DNA of 28,083 nucleotides from Bacteroidota bacterium. GTDB taxonomy: Bacteria; Bacteroidota; Bacteroidia; Cytophagales; Cyclobacteriaceae. Made by a program: the position numbers and the translations under genes. How positions within the stretch are numbered: position 1 is the stretch's first letter; every line of letters begins with the position of its first letter. The stretch spans positions 1 to 28,083 of the forward strand of contig QGUY01000014.1 in assembly GCA_003242315.1 (NCBI GenBank), read 5' to 3'. This document shows, piece by piece, positions 16,934 to 24,502 of the stretch. The notes under the pieces were generated by a model. The model ran no database searches. It was not told the origin of the DNA and saw nothing but the letters and a program-made list of their open reading frames with translations.

Positions 16934-17336
16934 TCAGAGGAGTTCCATTTCCTCCAGCCTTTTTCTGATGCGTTTATTTGTGTTCCAGAACTTTGCTTCC
17001 AGTTTTTTTGTGGCGCTTACAAATTCGGGACGATCCTTAACGGAATCGACAAGAGGGTCATCAGGGATGAGAAGGACCGGGTAGATGAAGTTATCTTCTT
17101 CCGTAAATAACTCAAGGTGTTTGATGGCCAGTTCTGTGTGTCCGACAGCTGTATAATACAATGCAAGGTTTATATTTTTGTACATCGACTTGTCGTTGAA
17201 GCAGGAGATTCGACCGGCTCATATTCATGGCGTCCGCTAGTTCAGAAACTCCGAACGCTTCATTCGACAGATTCTCCTGGATGATAGCGGTAACCCGGGA
17301 TACAAAGTTATTTTCTGCCGGACGAGGGTCAGCCAT
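16934..17336 (-). pseudogene. Internally deleted AraC-type HTH/TPR regulator
   Basis: The strand starts with an ATG at 17336 (MADPRPAENNFVSRVTAIIQ) and encodes the first part of an AraC-type DNA-binding domain: NEAFGVSELADAMNMSRSNLL (about residues 25-45). After MSRSNLL, near 17200, this similarity stops abruptly. The frame continues with unrelated residues to a stop at 17112. In another frame, from about 17195 to 16934, the sequence encodes a C-terminal TPR-like region (NDKSMYKNINLALYYTAVGH, AIKHLELF, then a Lys/Arg-rich end RIRKRLEEMELL). The simplest reading is one regulator (HTH plus TPR repeats) that lost several hundred codons and shifted frame. A functional protein is very unlikely. 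It sits divergent to another truncated gene pair. Confidence 0.72.
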
Positions 17337-17424
17337 AAGTCATGAGACGATAAACAAGCACAATTTTAGCGAAAAAGTCTCCCCGAACCATTGCCCGCAA
17401 AATATCGGCTGTTTTCGTGGTTTT

Positions 17425-17459
17425 GCATCATAGTTTATATCGATGCACCATAATTTATA
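17425..17459. promoter_or_regulatory. Direct repeat with 20-bp period, candidate AraC-type operator
   Basis: GCATCATAGTTTATA (17425-17439) and GCACCATAATTTATA (17445-17459) share 13 of 15 bases and are offset by exactly 20 bp, two turns of the helix. They lie in the 225-nt region between the decayed HTH regulator and the truncated ankyrin gene. AraC-type proteins commonly bind such tandem sites. The rest of this intergenic region shows nothing else I can name. Confidence 0.45.
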
Positions 17460-17561
17460 CTCATTTCCGCATGATTGATGGCATTGTGCGCATGGCTGTT
17501 TAGTCCCCGCCTCGTGTGCTTTCCACCTTTGGGTCATCGAAAATTTTAACCCTTAGCAATC

Positions 17562-17813
17562 ATGAAAGCACACAAATTCAACGCGTTTGGCATCGCCACC
17601 CAGGTCATGTTAATCACCACTCTTTTAATAACAGCCTCCTGCAAGAGCGGAGGTGATTCGGGAGGACGTGACTCGTCCAACGTCGAACCTCCGGACCTGG
17701 ACATCCACACCGCTGTCGTGACGGGCAACGAGGAAGCACTCCGGCAGCACATTCAGGCAGGCTCAAACCTAAACGACCGAGATCCTTTTGGTGGTTCAAG
17801 GTCGTGCTGGTAA
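17562..17813 (+). pseudogene. Ankyrin-repeat lipoprotein, N-terminal fragment
   Basis: The 83-residue frame has a lipoprotein signal (MLITTLLITASC, Cys27) and a Gly/Ser/Asp linker, then the start of a first ankyrin repeat (DLDIHTAVVTGNEEALRQHI, QAGSNLNDRDPFGGS). Where an intact relative would continue with further repeats, similarity ends at GGS, about 17797. The frame closes with RSCW and a stop. From the same point the next frame encodes the C-terminal half of an acyltransferase. This is a deletion joint of two genes rather than a natural small protein. A short secreted lipopeptide could still be made. Confidence 0.72.
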
Positions 17814-18322
17814 ATCCCCGACCTTATGAACTCTACACAATGACATGGCACGGCTTCTACCTCGGATTGCTGGCGTTTCTTTTCGGCTTTTGCTTTGCCC
17901 TTGCCGGGAGATCATTTACAGATATGATTGTGAAACGGAGATGGGTGTTTGCCGCGCTTGCTATTGTCTTGTTCGCAGTTCGTATGACGTATTTCAAAAT
18001 GAATGCTCCGGGGTACCTCTTGGTAATCGAGTCCACCTGCTGGATACTTTCTGTGCTGGCATTTGCAAGCAAGTATCTCAATCGACCTGGTAAAGTGTTA
18101 AACTATCTGAGCCAGGCAGCTTATCCGGTGTACGTTCTGCACATGATATTCCTGTATCTGGGCTCCTCGCTGATATTTCCACTGGAGATTCCAGCGCCGG
18201 TCAAATTTATTTTGGTTTTGCTGTTTACAGTAGGGGGATGTTTTGGAGGGTATGAGGTCGTGAGAAGGACGATTGTGCTTAGGCCCCTCTTCGGAGGGCT
18301 GCGGCTGGGTTCAGCCCGATAG
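17798..18322 (+). pseudogene. Acyltransferase-3 / OpgC-like membrane protein, C-terminal fragment
   Basis: About 173 residues remain, with five predicted membrane helices: FYLGLLAFLFGFCFAL, WVFAALAIVLFAVRM, YLLVIESTCWILSVLAFA, AYPVYVLHMIFLYLGSSLIF, and VKFILVLLFTVGGCFGGYEVV. The segment LNYLSQAAYPVYVLHM and the final RRTIVLRPLFGG are typical of the end of acyltransferase family 3 proteins related to glucan-modifying OpgC/MdoC. Complete members have about 350-400 residues and ten helices, so the N-terminal half with the conserved His is missing. A GTG at 17804 could start it, but no ribosome-binding context is seen. The upstream boundary coincides with the break in the ankyrin gene. Confidence 0.72.
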
Positions 18323-18344
18323 TTACGGTTCGGTTATTTTTCGC

Positions 18345-18352
18345 TACCTTTG
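18345..18352 (+). promoter_or_regulatory. -7 element of the DEAD-box helicase promoter
   Basis: TACCTTTG matches TAnnTTTG exactly and lies 23 nt before the ATG at 18376, giving an 18-nt leader. The -33 position has TTA (18323-18325, spacing 19) rather than TTG. The promoter lies just past the acyltransferase fragment, so the helicase is transcribed independently. Confidence 0.5.
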
Positions 18353-18375
18353 CCCCCTTACTTTAAAATCCCTTA

Positions 18376-20052
18376 ATGAAATCATTTGAAACCCTGGGCC
18401 TGTCCAGGGGATTGGCGGAGTCGGTAAAGCACATCGGCTTTGAAATACCCACTCCCATACAGGAAAACGCCATTCCTGTGCTCCTTGAAGGAAATCGTGA
18501 CTTTGTAGGACTTGCTCAAACCGGAACCGGTAAAACGGCCGCATTCGGGCTTCCACTGATCGAACTGTGTGACCCTGACTCATGGGAAACGCAGGCCCTG
18601 ATACTTGCACCCACTCGTGAACTGTGTGTTCAGATTGCAGGCGACCTTGAACGTTTTTCAGGATCTTATCGAAAGTTCAATTTGGTCGCTGTTTACGGTG
18701 GATCGAGCATTTCCGATCAGATTAAGAAAATCAAGAAAGGTGCCCAGATTATCGTCGCTACGCCCGGGCGGTTGATCGACCTGATCGGTCGCAAAGCAGT
18801 GCGTCTGGAAACCATCAGGTACGTGGTCCTGGATGAGGCCGACGAAATGCTGAACATGGGCTTCAAGGAAGATCTCGACGAGATCCTTTCCCACACGCCT
18901 TCCGATAAGAGCACCTGGCTCTTTTCCGCTACCATGCCGGCCGAAGTGAGACGTATTATGAAAAACTACATGTACGATCCTCACGAACTGACCATTGGCG
19001 AGAAAAATTCCGGGAACACTAACATTGAACATCAATTCATCCTTATTCGGGAAAAAGATCGCTACGCCGTCCTCAAGAGGCTGCTGGACTTTCATCCTGA
19101 TGTGTTCGGCCTAATTTTCTGTCGGACTAGAGTGGACACGCAGCGTGTAGCCGATCAGCTGATCAAAGACGGATACAATGCCGATGCGTTGCATGGCGAC
19201 TTAACCCAGCAGCAACGCGACAAAGTAATGAAAAGTTTTCGCCAAAGGGCCATCCGTGTTCTTGTCGCTACCGATGTGGCAGCGCGTGGAATCGATGTAG
19301 ATGACATAACGCATGTCATCCACATGAATATTCCGGATGAAATTGAATTCTATACGCACCGAAGCGGAAGAACAGCGCGTGCCGGTAAGAAGGGAATATC
19401 AGTCGCCCTCGCTACTAAAGGTGAGCTCGGAAAGATCCGACAGATCGAAAAAATGATCAGGACGACGATCACAAGAGTTCCGATCCCATCGGGAGTTGAT
19501 ATATGCCGAAAGCGACTGCTTGCCTTGATGCGTCGTGTGCACGATGTGAAGGTTCAGGAATCTGCTATTGCTGGATTCCTGCCCGACGTGTATGAGGAAT
19601 TGAAAGACCTAAGCCGCGAAGACATCATTAAGCGATTTGCTTCGATTGAGTTCAACCGCTTTCTCGATTACTACGGTAACGTCGAAGATCCCGATGCGGG
19701 CCTTGAAGGTGAAGGTCGTACAGAGCGATACGCTACGGGCTCAAGGATATTCATCAACCTGGGCAAGATGGACGGCCTCGATAAGGCGGGTCTCATCGAA
19801 TTGATCGACGAGTGCTGCGGGCTTGGAAAGAAGGACATCGGCAAGATCGAACTGAAGGGTGCCTATTCCTTCTTTGAAATCGATACGGCCAATGTCACGA
19901 TTGTCAGGGAAGGGTTCGGCGATGTTTCTTTCAGAGGCCGCGCCGTTCGCGTCGAAGTTACCGGCAAAAAACCTACCGATACAAAAAGGAAAAAGAAGGA
20001 CAAGTATCGGAAAGGAGAGGTTTGGCGTTCCCGCAAAGGGGTAAAAGTCTAA
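18376..20052 (+). CDS. DEAD-box ATP-dependent RNA helicase with DbpA RNA-binding domain
   Basis: This 558-residue cytoplasmic helicase unwinds RNA, probably during ribosome assembly or mRNA decay. The RecA-like core (residues 1-370) shows the Q motif (GFEIPTPIQ), motif I AQTGTGKT, Ia PTRELC, TPGR, motif II DEAD, motif III SAT, IV IFCRT, V ATDVAARGID and VI HRSGRTARAG. A linker region (about 375-450) is followed by a DbpA-type RNA-recognition domain (about 460-535; RIFINLGKMDGLDKAGLIELI, IGKIELKGAYSFFEI). A Lys/Arg-rich tail ends the protein. This order is that of the DeaD/CshA group common in Bacteroidota, usually annotated deaD-like. In DbpA proteins the last domain gives 23S rRNA specificity; whether it does so here is not known. 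All motifs are intact. Confidence 0.96.
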   Translation: MKSFETLGLSRGLAESVKHIGFEIPTPIQENAIPVLLEGNRDFVGLAQTGTGKTAAFGLPLIELCDPDSWETQALILAPTRELCVQIAGDLERFSGSYRKFNLVAVYGGSSISDQIKKIKKGAQIIVATPGRLIDLIGRKAVRLETIRYVVLDEADEMLNMGFKEDLDEILSHTPSDKSTWLFSATMPAEVRRIMKNYMYDPHELTIGEKNSGNTNIEHQFILIREKDRYAVLKRLLDFHPDVFGLIFCRTRVDTQRVADQLIKDGYNADALHGDLTQQQRDKVMKSFRQRAIRVLVATDVAARGIDVDDITHVIHMNIPDEIEFYTHRSGRTARAGKKGISVALATKGELGKIRQIEKMIRTTITRVPIPSGVDICRKRLLALMRRVHDVKVQESAIAGFLPDVYEELKDLSREDIIKRFASIEFNRFLDYYGNVEDPDAGLEGEGRTERYATGSRIFINLGKMDGLDKAGLIELIDECCGLGKKDIGKIELKGAYSFFEIDTANVTIVREGFGDVSFRGRAVRVEVTGKKPTDTKRKKKDKYRKGEVWRSRKGVKV

Positions 20053-20056
20053 CCCT

Positions 20057-20126
20057 CCTATGTGCACTATGTAGCAAGAACTTTTTGAAACACATAGACA
20101 ACATAGAAGCACATAGTACACATAGG
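20057..20126. repeat. CATAG-rich palindromic intergenic repeat
   Basis: The arms CCTATGTGCACTATGT (20057-20072) and ACATAGTACACATAGG (20111-20126) are complementary at 15 of 16 positions. The intervening 38 nt contain two more ACATAG units, so the right half carries four. The repeat fills the 78-nt gap between the convergent helicase and fucosidase genes and could fold as a hairpin that ends transcription from both sides. Similar CATAG-type palindromes occur between genes in other Bacteroidota, from memory. Confidence 0.7.
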
Positions 20127-20130
20127 CCAA

Positions 20131-21585
20131 TTAGTAGACCTCGACGTTCGATAATGTCGGGCAAGCTTTCGCTTCTTCAATGGATACGCGGATGGCATTT
20201 GTTTCGACAGGATCCAATTGCAGAATTCTCTTGTATCCGATTGTCGTGCCCTCGGCTACCCGGATCCACTCATCGCCCTTGCGCACGGAGACACTAAAGC
20301 GCTTCACCCGTTGGCCGAGGCGGATGTATTCCTGCAGTACAACATAGGAAACCGTTTTGCGCTCACCCAACTCGATGTCGATCTGGCCTTGTGTCTGATT
20401 ATCGTCCGTTGCCCAATACGTATCCTTGTCTCCATCGGTCACCTTGTCTGGCGCGTACAGATCGGACCGCCCGCGATAATGGTCTGCCGTAGCTTTGGCA
20501 TTAGTGGCAAGGTTTATATTGAAGGTTTTATCAAGGAGTGCTCTCCATTCTTTAAGGACGGCAACATCGCGTTCATGGATAAGTCCTCGTGGGTCGGGAG
20601 GTACATTAAGCAATAATGTAGATCCCCTTCCAATGGAGGTCAGGTAAATCTCAAAAAGCTTTTCCGGCGTTTTTACTAGTGAGTCCTCACTTGCATGGTA
20701 AAACCAGCCCGGACGTATGGAAGTGTTTACTTCAGCGGGAATCCAGTGTGTGCCGTCCGGCGACCCGGTGTTTAACAGGTCGCCAATTCCGGGTTTCCCA
20801 GGATACAGCGTGTCCGGTGTGATCGTGTTCCAATTGGTTTCTCCGCCAATGCCTTGCTCATTTCCACACCACCGGATGCTGGGACCTGCATCGCTGAAGA
20901 AAAGGACGTCCGGTTGGAGGCTTCTGACAAGGTCCAGCGTCGTGGGCCAGTCGTAGTACGTTCTGCCATCAATGCGCCGAATCTCATGTTTACCCCCGTA
21001 ATAGCCGTCGCCGCCGTTGGCTCCGTCAAACCACATTTCAAAAATGTCACCATAATTGGTGAAAAGTTCGCGGAGTTGCTCTCTATAATATTGAATGTAC
21101 TCGGGCGTCCCGTAAGCGGGATGGTTGCGGTCCCACGGTGAAAGGTAGACACCGAACTTTAGCCCGTGGCGGCGGCATGCATCGGCGACTTCGCGAACGA
21201 CATCCCCGTTTCCGCCCTTGTACGGACTGCTTTGTACATCGTGTTCCGTATGCGCACTTGGCCACAGGCAAAATCCATCGTGATGCTTACAGGTGAGTAT
21301 GATTCCTTTGAAACCAGCATCCCTCAGGACAGTTGCCCATTGATCGGCATTAAGTTGCGTAGGATTAAAAATCTCTGGCTTTTCATTGCCAAGTCCCCAC
21401 TCACGATCAGTAAAAGTATTGGTAGTAAAATGAATGAAGGCGTTCATTTCCATTTCGTGCCACCTTAACTGTGCTTCAGTGGGAACGGGAAGAACCGCCT
21501 CCGGAGGGGCGACGTGTGTACGACACGCAAAAAGTACCAGTGTCGCAAAAATTCCGACGGAGATTGTGCTTAATAATTTACTCAT
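20131..21585 (-). CDS. Alpha-L-fucosidase, GH29, with F5/8 type C (CBM32-like) domain; lipoprotein
   Basis: This 484-residue enzyme likely removes terminal alpha-L-fucose from glycans at the cell surface or in the periplasm. I start at the ATG at 21585 (MSKLLSTISVGIF), which gives a proper lipoprotein signal with lipobox LFAC (Cys21). The open frame extends 20 residues further upstream without signal character. The GH29 barrel (about 35-350) shows MNAFIHFTTNTFTDREWG, LTCKHHDGFCLWPS with the substrate-binding His pair, FGVYLSPWDRN, and EMWFDGANG, where Asp187 is the predicted nucleophile. The C-terminal part (about 365-484) is a discoidin-like carbohydrate-binding module (KVTDGDKDTYWATDD, IDIELGE, SVRKGDEWIRVAEG). 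It is divergent from the exported RraA-like gene and begins a run of sugar-acid genes. Galactose-type GH29 specificity cannot be excluded. Confidence 0.92.
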   Translation of the reverse strand: MSKLLSTISVGIFATLVLFACRTHVAPPEAVLPVPTEAQLRWHEMEMNAFIHFTTNTFTDREWGLGNEKPEIFNPTQLNADQWATVLRDAGFKGIILTCKHHDGFCLWPSAHTEHDVQSSPYKGGNGDVVREVADACRRHGLKFGVYLSPWDRNHPAYGTPEYIQYYREQLRELFTNYGDIFEMWFDGANGGDGYYGGKHEIRRIDGRTYYDWPTTLDLVRSLQPDVLFFSDAGPSIRWCGNEQGIGGETNWNTITPDTLYPGKPGIGDLLNTGSPDGTHWIPAEVNTSIRPGWFYHASEDSLVKTPEKLFEIYLTSIGRGSTLLLNVPPDPRGLIHERDVAVLKEWRALLDKTFNINLATNAKATADHYRGRSDLYAPDKVTDGDKDTYWATDDNQTQGQIDIELGERKTVSYVVLQEYIRLGQRVKRFSVSVRKGDEWIRVAEGTTIGYKRILQLDPVETNAIRVSIEEAKACPTLSNVEVY

Positions 21586-21686
21586 AGCATCCAAGATAAA
21601 GTAAGCCGAAATGCGAACCAATTTTACCGAAAACCATCCGCACACGGCGTGTTCCTCCCGTCAATGTAAAAAGCTTGAGTTTCGGC

Positions 21687-21702
21687 ATTTATTTATTTAT
21701 TT
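21687..21702 (+). repeat. (ATTT)4 simple repeat in divergent promoter region
   Basis: Four tandem ATTT units lie 84 nt upstream of the RraA-like gene and 102 nt upstream of the fucosidase gene on the other strand. Such a tract could vary in length and alter spacing of promoter elements, but it is short. Confidence 0.4.
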
Positions 21703-21785
21703 AGGTCGGCAACGATTGCATGGGCATGGATTTGTCCGCACTTGCGACGTGATGATGGAACACCGATATCTAACCAACTAGGATT

Positions 21786-22709
21786 ATGAGAATTGTATTA
21801 ACGTGCCTGCTGGCATGGATGGTAACCTTCAGCACTTTTGCTCAACAGGTTGCCCTCACCCGGGAACAAATTATCGCAATCACTCCCGAATGGAAGGGAG
21901 AACGCCTGCCCGATGGCCGCCCCAAGGTCTCGGATGATCACCTCCGACGGCTCAAAAACATTTCACTCGAAGAAGCGTGGGGCGTGCTTCGCAACAAGGG
22001 TTATCGCAACCAGTTTGAAGGTGACTGGATGATTCTGAAACCTGATCAGGTGATGACCGGACGCGCACTCACGGTTCAATACCTGCCGCGTCGCCCGGAT
22101 TATGACGATCTGATCAGGGCCAAGGGAAAAGAAGAAAAGCGAATTGGCAATTTTAACTCGTGGCCCATCGACATGCTAACGCCTGGCGATATCTACGTCG
22201 CGGATGGTTACGGAAAAATCATTGACGGAACACTGATTGGCGACAATCTGGGTAACTCTATTTATGCCAAGTCCAAAAACGGTGTAATCTTCCACGGATC
22301 GGTCCGCGATGCGGAAGGTCTTGAAGAAATCGAGGGCTTTAACGCCTGGATCAGAGGTTATGATCCTTCTTTCATCCAGGAAATGATGCTGGGTGGAATA
22401 AACGTTCCTATCCGCATCGGCCGCGCTACTGTTCTTCCCGGAGATGCGATCCTTGCCAAGAAGGGCGGCGTCGTGTTCATCCCGGCACACCTGGTTGAGG
22501 AAGTCGTTATCAATGCCGAATTCATCGCCTTGCGAGATCAATTTGGTCACCAGCGACTGCGTGAAGGCAAATACACACCGGGCCAAATCGACGCACAATG
22601 GACTGACGAGATCAAGAACGATTTCCTGAAATGGCTTGATCAAAATCCCGATAAGCTTCCGATGTCACGCGCTGAGTTGGATGCGTTCATGAAGAATAGA
22701 ACGTGGTAA
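21786..22709 (+). CDS. Exported RraA-family protein (HMG/CHA aldolase-like)
   Basis: This 307-residue protein combines a Sec signal peptide (MRIVLTCLLAWMVTFSTFAQ) with a RraA/HMG-aldolase fold (about 60-255). The family includes class II aldolases that cleave 4-hydroxy-4-methyl-2-oxoglutarate and similar 2-oxo acids to pyruvate, and the RNase E inhibitor RraA. The aldolase signature D-x20-R-D-x2-6-E is kept: Asp153 (IGDNLG), Arg174-Asp175 (GSVRDAEGLEE), then Glu180/181. So catalytic aldolase activity is plausible and an RNase E role is not, since the protein is exported. Extra N- and C-terminal helices make it longer than cytosolic RraA (about 160-230). It lies between the fucosidase and a Tat-exported enolase-superfamily dehydratase. 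The product of such a dehydratase, a 2-keto-3-deoxy acid, would be a natural substrate (inference). Confidence 0.88.
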   Translation: MRIVLTCLLAWMVTFSTFAQQVALTREQIIAITPEWKGERLPDGRPKVSDDHLRRLKNISLEEAWGVLRNKGYRNQFEGDWMILKPDQVMTGRALTVQYLPRRPDYDDLIRAKGKEEKRIGNFNSWPIDMLTPGDIYVADGYGKIIDGTLIGDNLGNSIYAKSKNGVIFHGSVRDAEGLEEIEGFNAWIRGYDPSFIQEMMLGGINVPIRIGRATVLPGDAILAKKGGVVFIPAHLVEEVVINAEFIALRDQFGHQRLREGKYTPGQIDAQWTDEIKNDFLKWLDQNPDKLPMSRAELDAFMKNRTW

Positions 22710-22717
22710 GGAGATCA

Positions 22718-22741
22718 GTGTGAGAGTGATAGTGAGAGTGA
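22718..22741 (+). repeat. Hexamer tandem repeat, nnGTRA x4, copy 2
   Basis: GTGTGA, GAGTGA, TAGTGA and GAGTGA follow each other just after the RraA-like gene's stop. They match the repeat at 16866-16889 in 19 of 24 positions, including the preceding CA. Confidence 0.5.
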
Positions 22742-22775
22742 GAAGTCGATCGGAATCGATTTGGAGAGCTGCTGT

Positions 22776-22798
22776 AGAGACGCATGGGGTGTGTCTCT
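22776..22798. repeat. Short intergenic hairpin AGAGACGCA / TGTGTCTCT
   Basis: AGAGACGCA, a 5-nt loop TGGGG, and TGTGTCTCT form a 9-bp stem with one G-T pair between the RraA-like gene and the next dehydratase gene. On the + strand A residues follow rather than T, so it is not a standard terminator for the upstream gene. Similar GAGACGCA palindromes are common interspersed repeats in several phyla, from memory. Confidence 0.5.
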
Positions 22799-22889
22799 TG
22801 AAAAAAAATCTTGCGCGTACGATGACTTTTATTAAATGAATCATCATTGCGATACAACGGACAGTGAAACCTACACCTAAAACGCACCT

Positions 22890-24410
22890 ATGAAAACACC
22901 ATCACAAAAGTTTCTCGAAAAGTTGGGGTTGAAGGATCCTGAGGAGAATGTAGTACAACCGGGAACTTCAGAAAATTCCGGACGGCGCGATAGCCAGGAT
23001 AATGCTGGTCAGCCAGAAGCACCGGAGAACGGACGTCGCGAATTTTTCAAGAAGGCCGGCATAGGGGGTTTGGCACTGGGCGGATTTATGTTCAGCTCCA
23101 TTGAAGACACCCTTGCCGAATCAACATCGAAAGTAAACCGCAACTCAGCGCCCTCCGATCTCAAGATTACGGACATGCGCTATGCTGTTGTCATGAATGG
23201 CGGTGGACGTTGTCCTGTGATCCGCATCGACACCAACCAGGGCATTTATGGACTGGGGGAAGTTCGCGACGGCGCTTCATGGCGCTATGCCATGTTCCTG
23301 AAGAGCCGTATCCTCGGCATGAATCCCTGCAATGTCGAGATGATTTTTAAGCGCATCAAGCAGTTCGGTTTTCACGCTCGCCAGGGTGGCGGTGTGTGCG
23401 CCGTAGAAATGGCCCTCTGGGATCTTGCCGGAAAGGCCTACAACGTGCCTTGCTACCAACTGCTTGGAGGAAAGTATCGCGACAAGGTTCGACTGTACGC
23501 CGATACACCGGAAGGAAGAAGTGAAGAGGAGTTTACGGCACGTGTTCAGAAGAGGATTTTCGAAGAAGGATACACCTTCCTGAAGATGGACTTTGGCATC
23601 GAACTGCTGAAGGACATTCCCGACACGGTAGTGAACAGCAATTTCTGGGACATCGGCCGTCAATGGTCGAATGAACCTATGTCATACGGTGCTGCGTTAC
23701 ACCCGCTGACACAAGTGCAGATTACGGATAAGGGATTGGACATTCTGATGCAGCGCATCGAGCGCGTAAGAAACAAAATCGGCTATACGATTCCGCTTGC
23801 GTCGGACCACTACGGTCACTTCGATCTCAACAACGCAATTCGACTTGGAAGGGCTTGCGAAAAGTATCGCCTTGCCTGGCTGGAAGACCTGATTCCCTGG
23901 ATGCTCACCGATCAGTGGAAGAAAATTACGGATGCTCTGGAGACGCCTACCATTACAGGTGAAGACATCTACCTCAAGGAGGAATTCATCAAGCTCATTG
24001 ACAATCACGCAGTAGACCTGGTGCATCCCGATCTGGCCACTTCGGGTGGCTTGCTGGAAACCAAGAAGATTGGCGACTATGCAGAGGAAAGAGGTATTGC
24101 TATGGCAATGCACTTTGCTGGGACACCGGTGTCGTTCATGGCGAACGTTCACTGTGCAGCCGCGACACAGAACTTTGTTGCCCTTGAACACCACTCGATA
24201 GACCTGGATTACTGGGAAAGCCTTGTGAAGAAGGTCGACAACAAGCCACTGATTGAAAAAGGCTTTGCGCTTGTACCCGAATCTCCGGGATTGGGTGTGG
24301 AACTGAATGAGGAAGTGGTCAAGAAGCACCTCGACCCTCAGCATAAACAGTATTTTGCACCCACACCTGAATGGGACGTTGATCGTTCGTGGGACAGGCT
24401 GTGGAGCTGA
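22890..24410 (+). CDS. Tat-exported enolase-superfamily (mandelate racemase/muconate lactonizing) dehydratase
   Basis: This 506-residue protein probably dehydrates a sugar acid. It has an unusually long N-terminus (48 residues) before a twin-arginine motif GRREFFKKAGIGGLALGGFMF, indicating Tat export. Residues 21-57 contain two related units (QPGTSENSGRR and QPEAPENGRR), apparently a tandem duplication around the RR site. The enolase N-domain covers about 92-210 (VIRIDTNQGIYGLGEVRDG, AVEMALWDLAGKA). The barrel has the Lys motif FLKMDFG (Lys232, Asp234), metal ligands Asp306 (ASDHYGHFD), Glu332 (WLEDLIPW) and Glu358 (ITGEDIY), and His408 in MAMHFAG as the likely general acid/base. The exact substrate is unknown. 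It is upstream of a terminator hairpin and a BASS transporter gene. Sugar-acid dehydratase is a family-level inference. Confidence 0.9.
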   Translation: MKTPSQKFLEKLGLKDPEENVVQPGTSENSGRRDSQDNAGQPEAPENGRREFFKKAGIGGLALGGFMFSSIEDTLAESTSKVNRNSAPSDLKITDMRYAVVMNGGGRCPVIRIDTNQGIYGLGEVRDGASWRYAMFLKSRILGMNPCNVEMIFKRIKQFGFHARQGGGVCAVEMALWDLAGKAYNVPCYQLLGGKYRDKVRLYADTPEGRSEEEFTARVQKRIFEEGYTFLKMDFGIELLKDIPDTVVNSNFWDIGRQWSNEPMSYGAALHPLTQVQITDKGLDILMQRIERVRNKIGYTIPLASDHYGHFDLNNAIRLGRACEKYRLAWLEDLIPWMLTDQWKKITDALETPTITGEDIYLKEEFIKLIDNHAVDLVHPDLATSGGLLETKKIGDYAEERGIAMAMHFAGTPVSFMANVHCAAATQNFVALEHHSIDLDYWESLVKKVDNKPLIEKGFALVPESPGLGVELNEEVVKKHLDPQHKQYFAPTPEWDVDRSWDRLWS

Positions 24411-24429
24411 CGTAAGTTCCATTCAAGAT

Positions 24430-24470
24430 GCCTTGGTTGCCGGTCGGATACCGGCAGCCGAGGCGTTTTT
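24430..24470 (+). terminator. Rho-independent terminator after the dehydratase gene
   Basis: GCCTTGG pairs with CCGAGGC and GCCGGT pairs with ACCGGC around the loop CGGAT, with a small TT/AG internal loop. The stem is followed by GTTTTTATGTTTTT. It lies 20 nt after the dehydratase stop and 33 nt before the BASS gene, so the transporter probably needs its own promoter. Confidence 0.88.
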
Positions 24471-24502
24471 ATGTTTTTCCCGGGAATTCTTAGCCTTCAG
24501 AT

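Noticed and set aside
17798..18322. Acyltransferase fragment as a genuine small membrane protein
   Set aside because: It begins exactly where the ankyrin gene breaks, lacks the catalytic half, and has no convincing start signal, so a deletion remnant is simpler.
20057..20126. CRISPR-like array from the repeated ACATAG units
   Set aside because: Units are only six bases with irregular 3-5 nt gaps, no spacers of uniform length and no cas genes. The whole is a palindrome.
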